9,019 nt of DNA from an uncultured Lachnospiraceae bacterium (GTDB lineage Bacteria > Bacillota > Clostridia > Lachnospirales > Lachnospiraceae): NCBI GenBank assembly GCA_934434905.1, contig CAKSAI010000112.1, positions 1-9,019 on the forward strand. The letters are read 5' to 3'. The notes beneath the pieces are model-generated. The model did not search any database. It was not told where the DNA came from and worked only from the letters and a program-made list of their open reading frames with translations. The number at the start of each line of letters is the position of its first letter. Positions within the stretch are counted from its first letter, which is position 1. Below, one piece after another: positions 1-7,033 of the stretch. A program made the position numbers and the translations under genes.

Positions 1-1
1 G

Positions 2-805
2 CTCTATGCAGTTACACTGATCTATCCGTTTTTATATTTGATCCTGGGTTCGTTGAATGACGCATGGGGATTCCTTAAGGATCCGCTTGGAATACCGGAA
101 CAGTTTTCGTTGGAGAATTATAAAAATGTATTTTTGAATCTGGAAGAACTGACCGGAATGGAGAATCTGTCATTGCAGAGCATGTTTTTCAATTCGGTTA
201 CGTTGGCGGGCGGGATCACGGTGGTGGCAATGCTGCTTCAATCGATGGCGGCATATGTGCTGGCAAAATATGAATTCCGTGGCAACAGGCTCATCTATAT
301 GGTGATCATTATCGCTTCCATGATCCCTACGGTGGGTGCATTGCCGGCAACCTTTAAGCTGATGAATAGCGCGCACCTTTCCAATTCCTATATCGGAATG
401 CTCATGCTGCAGGGCGGAGCCTTTGGCGGATGCTTCCTGTACCTGCATGCTTATTTTAAAGCGATTCCGTGGTCTTATGCAGAAAGCGCTATGATCGACG
501 GAGCCAGCGATTTTAAGATATTCACGAAGATCATGATGCCGCTTGCCAGCAAGGCGCTGACTACTTACACAATATTGTGTTTTCTCGGATTTTGGAATGA
601 TTACTGGTATCCCTCGTTGTTCTATGACCAGCATCCGACATTGGCGGTTGGACTTACCCATATATCCATAGCTGCGACGGGAACCGGGAATTATCCGCTG
701 TTGTTTGCGGCTATGATCGTAACGATCATTCCTGTGCTGATTCTCTTTGCTTTGTTCCAAAAGCAGATGCTTGGAAATATATCGGGAGGAGGACTGAAGG
801 AGTAG
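2..805 (+). CDS. Sugar ABC transporter permease, MalG type (5' end outside window)
   Basis: One of the two membrane subunits of a binding-protein-dependent carbohydrate importer. The frame is open from base 2, and the codons before the first possible start (TTG at 38) already encode a hydrophobic stretch (VTLIYPFLYLILGSLND) that matches the first membrane segment of MalG-family permeases. The true start is therefore upstream, with perhaps 15-30 residues missing; 267 codons including residues from base 2 are visible. Further hydrophobic segments follow, and the cytoplasmic EAA loop that docks on the ATPase is clear at bases 476-541 (YAESAMIDGASDFKIFTKI, then MMP), including the conserved DGA. 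The C-terminus MLGNISGGGLKE resembles the usual family ending. The stop TAG is directly followed by the next permease gene, so the two are surely co-expressed. Family assignment is strong; the substrate is unknown. Confidence 0.93.
   Translation, partial: LYAVTLIYPFLYLILGSLNDAWGFLKDPLGIPEQFSLENYKNVFLNLEELTGMENLSLQSMFFNSVTLAGGITVVAMLLQSMAAYVLAKYEFRGNRLIYMVIIIASMIPTVGALPATFKLMNSAHLSNSYIGMLMLQGGAFGGCFLYLHAYFKAIPWSYAESAMIDGASDFKIFTKIMMPLASKALTTYTILCFLGFWNDYWYPSLFYDQHPTLAVGLTHISIAATGTGNYPLLFAAMIVTIIPVLILFALFQKQMLGNISGGGLKE
797..802 (+). promoter_or_regulatory. Ribosome binding site inside the end of the upstream permease gene
   Basis: AAGGAG sits within the last codons of the MalG-type gene, with a second AGGAGG at 787-792. 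Spacing is 3, 6 and 12 bases to the ATGs at 806, 809 and 815. Termination at TAG (803-805) directly next to ATG points to ribosome reinitiation between the two permeases. The 809 start fits this site best. Confidence 0.6.
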
Positions 806-1735
806 ATGATGGCGATGAAGAAACGTAAAAGATGGACAAGGAAGCAAAAAAGGCTTCTGTTTATATGGGGAATGCTTGCACTCCCGTTGCTGCAATGGCT
901 GATATTTTTTGTATATGTGAATCTCGATTCCATTCTGATGTCCTTTCAGACCATGAATTATAAGACGGGTGCCATGGAATGGACGCTGAATAACTATAAA
1001 AGGTTTTTCTACGAATGGAATGCACTGCCGCAGATCGGGAATGCGGTAAAAAATTCGCTGTTGGCAGGACTGAACAATCTGGTGCTGATCCTGATCTCAC
1101 TGGTGCTTTCCTACTTCTTTTATAAGAAGATACCGGGAAGAGGATTTTTCCGGGTGGTGTATTTTCTCCCATCCATTATATCCGTTGTTATTTATACGAT
1201 GGTATTCAAATTTATGTTTGACACAAGTGTGGGTCCCATCAATGTGATCTTACAGCGGCTTGGTGTGAATGCGGCGAATCTTCCCGGATGGTTCGGTGAT
1301 ACGAAATTAGCCTTTCCCCTGGTGCTGCTGTACTGCCTGTGGGTAGGAACCGGTTATAATATTCTGATCCTGGGAGCAGCCATGGAGAATCTGCCGGAGG
1401 ATGTCATGGAGTATTCCAGACTGGAAGGTGTGAGTCGGACAAGAGAATTGTTTCAGATCGTGGTGCCTATGATCTGGCCGACGCTGGCAGTTGCGATCTT
1501 AGGAAGCGTGACAACGGTATTTACCTTATTTATACAGGTAGATCTGTTGACGGAAGGCGGTCCGGGCGGGGCCTCGCAGACCATCGCGTATCTGGTAAAC
1601 GGTCTTATAAAGGGTGCAAATGCCGATCTGGAATGGGGAGCAGCCATGGGACTTTGTTTTACCATCGCGGCTGCACCGTGTATTGTCGTAATAAAAAAAC
1701 TGCTGGATAAGATCGGAGAACATTTTGGATGTTGA
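806..1735 (+). CDS. Sugar ABC transporter permease, MalF/UgpA type
   Basis: Partner membrane subunit of the same importer, 309 residues, a normal length for MalF-like permeases of Firmicutes. A very basic N-terminus (KKRKRWTRKQKR) precedes six predicted membrane segments at about residues 17-39, 84-106, 115-136, 170-192, 226-248 and 276-298. The EAA loop lies at residues 201-221 (MEYSRLEGVSRTRELFQIVVP), with the conserved glycine at 208 and final proline at 221. The PGRGFFRVVYFLP segment before membrane span 3 and the LTEGGPGGASQTIAYLV segment are typical of the family. Start: ATG codons occur at 806, 809 and 815. The AAGGAG at 797-802 is best placed for 809, whereas AGGAGG at 787-792 could serve 806; the difference is one residue. 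The gene begins immediately after the upstream stop, implying translational coupling. The order MalG then MalF is the reverse of the more usual arrangement. Confidence 0.94.
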   Translation: MMAMKKRKRWTRKQKRLLFIWGMLALPLLQWLIFFVYVNLDSILMSFQTMNYKTGAMEWTLNNYKRFFYEWNALPQIGNAVKNSLLAGLNNLVLILISLVLSYFFYKKIPGRGFFRVVYFLPSIISVVIYTMVFKFMFDTSVGPINVILQRLGVNAANLPGWFGDTKLAFPLVLLYCLWVGTGYNILILGAAMENLPEDVMEYSRLEGVSRTRELFQIVVPMIWPTLAVAILGSVTTVFTLFIQVDLLTEGGPGGASQTIAYLVNGLIKGANADLEWGAAMGLCFTIAAAPCIVVIKKLLDKIGEHFGC

Positions 1736-1746
1736 TCTTAAAAAAG

Positions 1747-1752
1747 AAAGGA
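1747..1752 (+). promoter_or_regulatory. Ribosome binding site deciding the ATG 1763 start
   Basis: AAAGGA lies 10 bases before the ATG at 1763 but only 4 bases before an in-frame GTG at 1757. The ATG is therefore the likelier start of the three-sandwich surface protein. It also gives a clean signal peptide beginning MKTGKRK. Confidence 0.6.
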
Positions 1753-1762
1753 ACGAGTGGAG

Positions 1763-4027
1763 ATGAAGACAGGGAAAAGAAAAGCATTTGCATGGTGTCT
1801 CACGGCTGCTGTGGTTGCAAGCTGTCTGTTGCCGATGGCGGATGTGTCTGCTGCGCGAAAGACAAGAACGGTTTCGGACAAATTTGATAATGCCAGTCTT
1901 GTGGGAGCCTACGATTCGGAGATCTGGAGTGAATATGCCGATGAGTCCTCCTTCAAGGTTGAGGAACTGACAAAGCCCGGAAAGGTTCTGGAGTTTAAAG
2001 GCAAGAATGTGAACAGTGAATCCACGGTATTGATGTCCAAAGACTGGTACTGGGAGGTACACTCCCTTACCTTTGATATGAAGATACCGGAAATGGGAAG
2101 CTGGGCAGGCGTGGACTTTGTGGACATCGATGAACCCCTTGATTATGTGGGGGACTTTAAGAAACACGGGGATCCCATGTGTTATGGATCCTTCAAAGTG
2201 AATGCAACGGATGATTTTGGTATATCGAATACGGATTGGACGTATTGGGGATTTGGGAGCAATGAATTGTCTGATACGTGGATTCGTGTCAAGATCGTCT
2301 CCGAAAACGAAAAGACGGGACGAATCTGTATCGCACCCAAGGGGCAGGCGTTCGATGAATCAAAAGCCCAGAGCATAACATTGTCAGAGGGCCGGTCTTT
2401 CTATAACTGCAATATTGTATTTATGGATTATATGTTCACCGGTTACATGCTGGACAATATTGTCATTGATACGGATACCGGTGTATTCAAGGCAGATTTT
2501 GAGGATGACAGGAACGATCTGTTTGAATTAATAACACTGAATGAAGATACACAGAATATTTCTGCACAGATCGTGGAAGACGGAGCCGTCAGGAAAATGA
2601 GCATTTCCAATGCCGCGGCAGGAGACCGCCTGATCGCCAATACCGCTGTCCTTAAGGAGGATGAACATCTGGAAGGCTCCGAGAAGGTTATGGATGCTTC
2701 TTTTTCGGTAGATTACAGTGCAAATAACTCCGGTGAAGAAATTGCTTACGTATTTGGACTTGCAGAAAATGATTCCGATCCCTTCACGGAAACCTGGGCA
2801 TATGTGATGAACAAAAACAGCGGAAGGCTCGTTCATTATGAGACGGACGGAACGGAAACGGTATGTGCATCCGGGCAGTTTGGAGCAGTCCTGCGGGGCA
2901 ATACCGTCATGCTGTCGCTGACGAAGGACGGAACTTTTCAGGCATTTCTGAATGGCAGCCGGGTGTTGAAGTACGATGGCGTGAGCGGATACGGCGGTTA
3001 TGCGGGATTTGCAGCCAGGACAGATATCTCCAAGCCTGTCTATCTCGATAATGTCAAGATCTCAAATCAGATCTACGATGTTATTACGACGAAATCATTT
3101 TCCGATGATTTTTCGAAAAACAGGCTGGGTACTGCCGGAAACTCCGATTATGCCTATTATGCGGAATCCGGTTCGATCACGGTATCCGACGGAGAGCTGG
3201 TGTTTGACGGGTGTCTGGATGATACATATTTCGGGCCGGCGTATGAATATGAAACCTTCGAGATGACGTTTCAGCTAACCAGTATCCTGGGAACGGACAA
3301 TGAGAATGAGAAGCAGAATGCAACGTATCTGGATCGTTGGATCGGGATCGATTTCGGGAAACAGAGCGCCAGTACCAAGACCTATGGAACCTATGGCATG
3401 TTTCTGATCCGGGTTACCCCTCCGGAAGGAGAGAGTGACTGGAAGACTGCTGATACTGCGCTTTATCGCAAGGAAGGGACCAGCACTTTAAAGGGCGAGG
3501 AATTTAAGGTCGTAAAACCCATCCCGGCCTCCTATTTCAAGGATATCATTTATGACGGCGAGACAAAGCAGAGAGAAGATATTTCAGCAGATGCAGCCGT
3601 ATGCTTCAAGCTGGTGGCGAAAGAGGACAGGATGGAGCTTTATATGAAGCGCGCGGACGAAGGGGAGTATACCCTGTATATCACCCTGGGTCATGTGGAA
3701 CCGGCAGGGTATGTGGCGCTTGCATGTACCGGATGGACATTCTGGACCATCGATAACTTTGAAATCAAGAATACGGCTTCCGTATATCAGGAAGCGCCGG
3801 AAGTGAGCATAGAAGAGACACAGAAGGTCAGCTACGAAGAACGCGGACTTGGCGTGCAGGATACCGGATGGGAAGAGGAGCAGAAACTCAATGAGAACGC
3901 TAAAACAGGAATTTCGCCGATGGTATGGATCGCAGGGGCCGGCGGTATTGTTGTGGTCGGGGCAATAGTATTGATCTTGTACTGTGTCCGGAAGAAAAAG
4001 AAAAACAAAGTCAACAAAGAGGTGTAG
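1763..4027 (+). CDS. Secreted, membrane-anchored protein with three concanavalin-like beta-sandwich domains
   Basis: A 754-residue protein of no named family that I recognise. From the ATG at 1763 it has a signal peptide: basic KTGKRK, hydrophobic core, and a plausible cleavage site after VSA at residue 30. Three similar-sized beta-rich domains follow at about residues 35-238, 241-434 and 444-669. Each opens with a phenylalanine/aspartate motif (SDKFDN, KADFED, SDDFSK) and closes with a DN-hydrophobic-x-I strand (DNIVID, DNVKIS, DNFEIK). That pattern is usual in LamG/DUF1080-like jelly rolls, which commonly bind carbohydrate. An acidic, probably extended linker (about 675-718) leads to one membrane span (720-742) and a basic cytoplasmic tail (RKKKKNK), so the domains would face outwards. 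There is no LPxTG motif. VASC near residue 21 resembles a lipobox, but the hydrophobic run continues past it, so ordinary cleavage seems likelier. Its place between permeases and binding protein suggests glycan capture; this is inference. Confidence 0.85.
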   Translation: MKTGKRKAFAWCLTAAVVASCLLPMADVSAARKTRTVSDKFDNASLVGAYDSEIWSEYADESSFKVEELTKPGKVLEFKGKNVNSESTVLMSKDWYWEVHSLTFDMKIPEMGSWAGVDFVDIDEPLDYVGDFKKHGDPMCYGSFKVNATDDFGISNTDWTYWGFGSNELSDTWIRVKIVSENEKTGRICIAPKGQAFDESKAQSITLSEGRSFYNCNIVFMDYMFTGYMLDNIVIDTDTGVFKADFEDDRNDLFELITLNEDTQNISAQIVEDGAVRKMSISNAAAGDRLIANTAVLKEDEHLEGSEKVMDASFSVDYSANNSGEEIAYVFGLAENDSDPFTETWAYVMNKNSGRLVHYETDGTETVCASGQFGAVLRGNTVMLSLTKDGTFQAFLNGSRVLKYDGVSGYGGYAGFAARTDISKPVYLDNVKISNQIYDVITTKSFSDDFSKNRLGTAGNSDYAYYAESGSITVSDGELVFDGCLDDTYFGPAYEYETFEMTFQLTSILGTDNENEKQNATYLDRWIGIDFGKQSASTKTYGTYGMFLIRVTPPEGESDWKTADTALYRKEGTSTLKGEEFKVVKPIPASYFKDIIYDGETKQREDISADAAVCFKLVAKEDRMELYMKRADEGEYTLYITLGHVEPAGYVALACTGWTFWTIDNFEIKNTASVYQEAPEVSIEETQKVSYEERGLGVQDTGWEEEQKLNENAKTGISPMVWIAGAGGIVVVGAIVLILYCVRKKKKNKVNKEV

Positions 4028-4059
4028 CAAAATACAAGAAAGGAGAGTGACATAGCAAT

Positions 4060-5526
4060 ATGAGGAAAACCGGAAAATATTTATTGGTCGCAGGTGTGCT
4101 GATATGTTCTGCTCTGGCAGGATGTTCCAAAGGCGCAGCGAAAGAGCCGGTATTCGAGAAGAGTGAAAAGGGAGTTGTCTTTGCCGCATATGCCGCACCA
4201 ACGGTCAATGGCAAGGTGAATGAGAAGCTGGACGAAGCCTATCAGAAGCTCTCAGAGGCCGGTTTTACAAAGGCAATCGCGCTGTATGAGGGTAACTCAT
4301 CGGAAGAAGGAGAAGATACCTATGACACCATCCGCAGGAAAAGTGCGGAAGCAGAGCGGGTGGCGTTGGCGGCACTGGATCTCGCACAGAAGTATAATGT
4401 AAAATACTGGGTCCGGGACTGGTCCTTCTATGGATTGGGACGTAATTATGAGGATCTGACTACCAAAGAGCAGTTCGAGAAGGTGATCTCTGAAATGTTC
4501 GGTGAGAACAACCAGTATATCGACCACCCGGCCTATGGTGGAAACTTCGGCTTCGATGAGCCCAATGTACAGGAGATGCAGACCATCGCATGGCAGGCGG
4601 AATATTATAATAAGTACATCAAGGAGAACAGCAAGACAGGTGGCGAGATGTTTGTCAATCTGCTTCCGGCATATGTTGCGGACAATTCGGAGAATCTGTC
4701 CGTGAATAAGGATTATACCTACCGTGAATATGTGGATTATTATTTTGAGCATGTTGCGCCATGGTTGGGCTATGTTTCCTGGGATTATTATCCGTTCAAA
4801 TCGACGGGAAATGAGAATTATATCAGAGATAGCTACTATTATAACCTGGAGCTGATGGCACTGAAGTGTAAGGAAAATAACTGTGAGCTCCGCACCTTTG
4901 TACAGGCGAAGGGAGACTTTACCGGGATGCGGAATCTGGATAATATCGGGGATCTGCGTTTCCAGATCTACTCCGGTATGGCGTTTGGAGTACGGGAATT
5001 TAGTTATTATACCTACAGCTCCGCGGTAAATGAAACAAATTATACGTCGAATGACGGATATTCCTTATATGATTACAAGACTGGGGAATATACCTGGGTA
5101 TATGATGCCGCAAAGCAGGTGAACAACGAAGTGCATGCCATGGAAGATGCGTATATGGCATATGAATGGGCAGGTACGATGTTCAAGAATGCAAATGAGA
5201 TGGTGGATAACCAATTGTTTGCAAATCTGACTTCCCCCATGGAATCCAATGACCGGATGGAATTTGTTTCCTGTACACAGGATGTTATGGCAGGTGTTTT
5301 TACGGCGAAGGATGAAAAGAGTACGGCGAAAGATGCCTTCATGATCGTAAATGTGACGGATCCAAGCGAAAAGCTGGACAATGAGGTGACGGTTGAATTT
5401 AAAAATGCAAGTTCGCTTCTGATGTACCGCCTGGGAGAAAAGAAGGTGGTCCCCCTTGGCAGGGACGGAAGATATACCTTTAAGCTTCAACCCGGAGAAG
5501 GACGTTTCGTGATCCCGTTGAAATAA
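4060..5526 (+). CDS. Lipoprotein resembling a TIM-barrel (GH42-like clan A) glycoside hydrolase
   Basis: A 488-residue lipoprotein. The signal ends in the lipobox LAGC with Cys22 as lipid-attachment site, placing the enzyme on the outer face of the membrane. The body (about 37-375) shows landmarks of a family of beta/alpha-barrel proteins often annotated as beta-galactosidase-like hydrolases. These are an early VRDW segment (118-121), FGFDEP at 164-168 with Asp166 and Glu167 as candidate catalytic acid/base, FVNLLPAY (198-205), VSWDYYPF (239-246) with Asp242, FVQAKGD (280-286), and GVREFSYYTY (310-319). A smaller C-terminal beta-sandwich (about 397-488) ends in the PGEGRFVIPL motif common in such enzymes. 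Comparable proteins often have KDEP where this one has FDEP. The ribosome binding site AAGGAG at 4040-4045 is rather far from the ATG (14 bases), but no other start keeps the signal peptide. Substrate and true activity are unknown. Confidence 0.78.
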   Translation: MRKTGKYLLVAGVLICSALAGCSKGAAKEPVFEKSEKGVVFAAYAAPTVNGKVNEKLDEAYQKLSEAGFTKAIALYEGNSSEEGEDTYDTIRRKSAEAERVALAALDLAQKYNVKYWVRDWSFYGLGRNYEDLTTKEQFEKVISEMFGENNQYIDHPAYGGNFGFDEPNVQEMQTIAWQAEYYNKYIKENSKTGGEMFVNLLPAYVADNSENLSVNKDYTYREYVDYYFEHVAPWLGYVSWDYYPFKSTGNENYIRDSYYYNLELMALKCKENNCELRTFVQAKGDFTGMRNLDNIGDLRFQIYSGMAFGVREFSYYTYSSAVNETNYTSNDGYSLYDYKTGEYTWVYDAAKQVNNEVHAMEDAYMAYEWAGTMFKNANEMVDNQLFANLTSPMESNDRMEFVSCTQDVMAGVFTAKDEKSTAKDAFMIVNVTDPSEKLDNEVTVEFKNASSLLMYRLGEKKVVPLGRDGRYTFKLQPGEGRFVIPLK

Positions 5527-5572
5527 CGGATCTGATATAGAAGAGAAGCAAGGTGATTATGCGAATGCATAG

Positions 5573-5579
5573 AAAGGAG
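5573..5579 (+). promoter_or_regulatory. Ribosome binding site deciding the ATG 5587 start
   Basis: AAAGGAG ends one base before the ATG at 5581 and seven bases before the in-frame ATG at 5587. Only the second spacing is workable, so the solute-binding lipoprotein most likely begins at 5587, two codons shorter than the longest reading frame. Confidence 0.7.
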
Positions 5580-5586
5580 AATGAAC

Positions 5587-7017
5587 ATGAAGATTAGGAT
5601 GAGAAGAACAGTATGCCTTATGTTGGCAGCGGTTACGTTTGTTGCAGCGGCACTGACGATGACATCCTGCGGGCAGAAGGATGAGACGAAGGACGACAGA
5701 CGTATTTTGAAATGGGAGGTCTTGAAAGCCGGGTACGGAAGTGTTCCCTATGAGAAGGTCGCAGAGGCATTTATGAAGGAACATCAGGATGTCCTCGTGA
5801 AGATCAATTTTAATCCGAGCATTACGGACACCACCGCTTCCAGGCTGGAAAGTAACACGAATCTTGCTGATGTATACAGCTTCAAGAGCATGGAATCCAT
5901 CAAACGATGGATCGCAAAGGGCTGGGTCGAGCCGCTGGATGATGTCTATGCAGCAGAACTGTCCACCGGAAAGACGGTAAGAGACAGCATGACCGGCAAT
6001 GCGGCAGAAGCCTGCAGCTACAACGGAACTGCTTATGCGATCCCGGAATATGTGCAGGTGGATGGTTTTGTATACAACAGGAGCCTGTTTGAGCAATACG
6101 GATGGGAGGTTCCAAAAACCACAACAGAGCTGGAGAAGCTGTGCAAGAAGATTCTGGCGGATACAGAGGGGAAGGTTGCACCCATTGTTTATTGTGGCGG
6201 TGCGGCGGACGGATATCTCTATTTTGCGGTGGAGAACTGGGTATATGAGTATGAAGGAATCAGCAATCTTGATACTTTTTATGCATACGACAGCGCCGAG
6301 GTGTTTAATCCCAGCAACTATAAGGGCAAGATGTATGCGCTTCAGAATCTGCAGAAATTCTTCTTTGACGAGGGGAATTATACGATGACAGGAAGTACCG
6401 GTATGACCCACATCGTAGCACAGTCGAAGCTGATCCAGGGAGAAGCTGCCATGATGCTCAACGGTTCCTGGTTTGAGAACGAAATGTCGGAGGTCTTAAA
6501 GCAGAATCCGGATGTTGAGATGGGAATGTTTGCAGTTCCGGAGGTGAGTGATTCTTCGGGAAGAGTCCTTCATTCGGAAGGATATACGACAGTAGATGAT
6601 AAGCGTGTGATACAGGCTTCTTACGGTTCCTACTATTTTGTACCTTCCAATGCGGCGAACAAAGAAGACGCAAAAGAATTTCTGAAGTTTTTGAGCGAGC
6701 CGGAGGCATGTGAGATCTATACGCGGTACTCCAACTCTATCCGTTCCTTTGAATATGATTTATCTCCGGAGGCGGAGGCCTATGCGGATATGAGCAGCTT
6801 CGGGAAGAGCATATTGAACCTTGCCAGTGAGAATTACCTGTATGCACCGAACGTTACAAGCCCCATCGCCATCAAGGGGCTGACCGGATTCTGGTCACGC
6901 GGAAAGACGCCTTATATCGATATCCGGGACGGTGTGGAGACGATCAACCAGGCGCTTCAGAGTGATTATGACTACGCGGTGAATAACTGGAACAGCTGGC
7001 TGGATATGGTGGAATAG
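5587..7017 (+). CDS. Sugar ABC transporter solute-binding lipoprotein (family 1)
   Basis: Extracellular substrate-binding subunit for the importer whose permeases are encoded at the left of the window; 476 residues, within the normal range. The N-terminus is a lipoprotein signal (KIRMRR, hydrophobic core, then TMTSC with Cys28 as lipidation site; the lipobox is slightly unusual, with Met at -3). Family-1 hallmarks are visible: an early ILKWEVLKAGYGS strand and helix, the GTAYAIPEYVQVDGFVYNRS segment (about 147-166) with the usual FxxYGW after it, and QGEAAMMLNGSW (284-295), the conserved GxAAMxxxGSW hinge motif. There are many aromatic residues, as expected for sugar stacking. It lies 60 bases after the hydrolase-like gene with no terminator between, so it belongs to the same transcript. 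No ATPase gene is seen; importers of this type in Firmicutes usually share a general MsmX-like ATPase. The sugar cannot be read from sequence. Confidence 0.94.
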   Translation: MKIRMRRTVCLMLAAVTFVAAALTMTSCGQKDETKDDRRILKWEVLKAGYGSVPYEKVAEAFMKEHQDVLVKINFNPSITDTTASRLESNTNLADVYSFKSMESIKRWIAKGWVEPLDDVYAAELSTGKTVRDSMTGNAAEACSYNGTAYAIPEYVQVDGFVYNRSLFEQYGWEVPKTTTELEKLCKKILADTEGKVAPIVYCGGAADGYLYFAVENWVYEYEGISNLDTFYAYDSAEVFNPSNYKGKMYALQNLQKFFFDEGNYTMTGSTGMTHIVAQSKLIQGEAAMMLNGSWFENEMSEVLKQNPDVEMGMFAVPEVSDSSGRVLHSEGYTTVDDKRVIQASYGSYYFVPSNAANKEDAKEFLKFLSEPEACEIYTRYSNSIRSFEYDLSPEAEAYADMSSFGKSILNLASENYLYAPNVTSPIAIKGLTGFWSRGKTPYIDIRDGVETINQALQSDYDYAVNNWNSWLDMVE

Positions 7018-7020
7018 AAG

Positions 7021-7028
7021 AAAGGTGA
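7021..7028 (+). promoter_or_regulatory. Ribosome binding site for the modular repeat lipoprotein
   Basis: AAAGGTGA pairs well with the 3' end of 16S rRNA (AGGTGA core) and lies 5 bases before the ATG at 7034. It starts only three bases after the stop of the solute-binding protein gene, indicating a tight operon. It supports 7034 as a real start. Confidence 0.7.
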
Positions 7029-7033
7029 GGAAG

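Noticed and set aside
38..40. TTG at 38 as the start of the MalG-type permease
   Set aside because: The frame is open to base 2 and the upstream codons encode the first half of a conserved membrane segment. The gene is cut by the window edge and does not start here.
170..895. Long reverse-strand frame (241 codons) across the permease genes
   Set aside because: It lies opposite a clear permease, is rich in His, Arg, Gln and Cys as typical of antisense frames, and matches no family I recognise.
1526..2167. Reverse-strand frame spanning the end of the permease and the start of the surface protein
   Set aside because: It overlaps two supported genes and their ribosome binding site, with no recognisable domain.
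5527..5586. Terminator or promoter in the widest gap between genes
   Set aside because: No GC-rich hairpin followed by a T run and no convincing -35/-10 pair is visible; the gap holds ribosome binding sites and a minicistron only.
5557..6411. Reverse-strand frame of 284 codons opposite the solute-binding protein
   Set aside because: It is the mirror of a well-supported binding protein gene, with antisense-like composition and no convincing start context.
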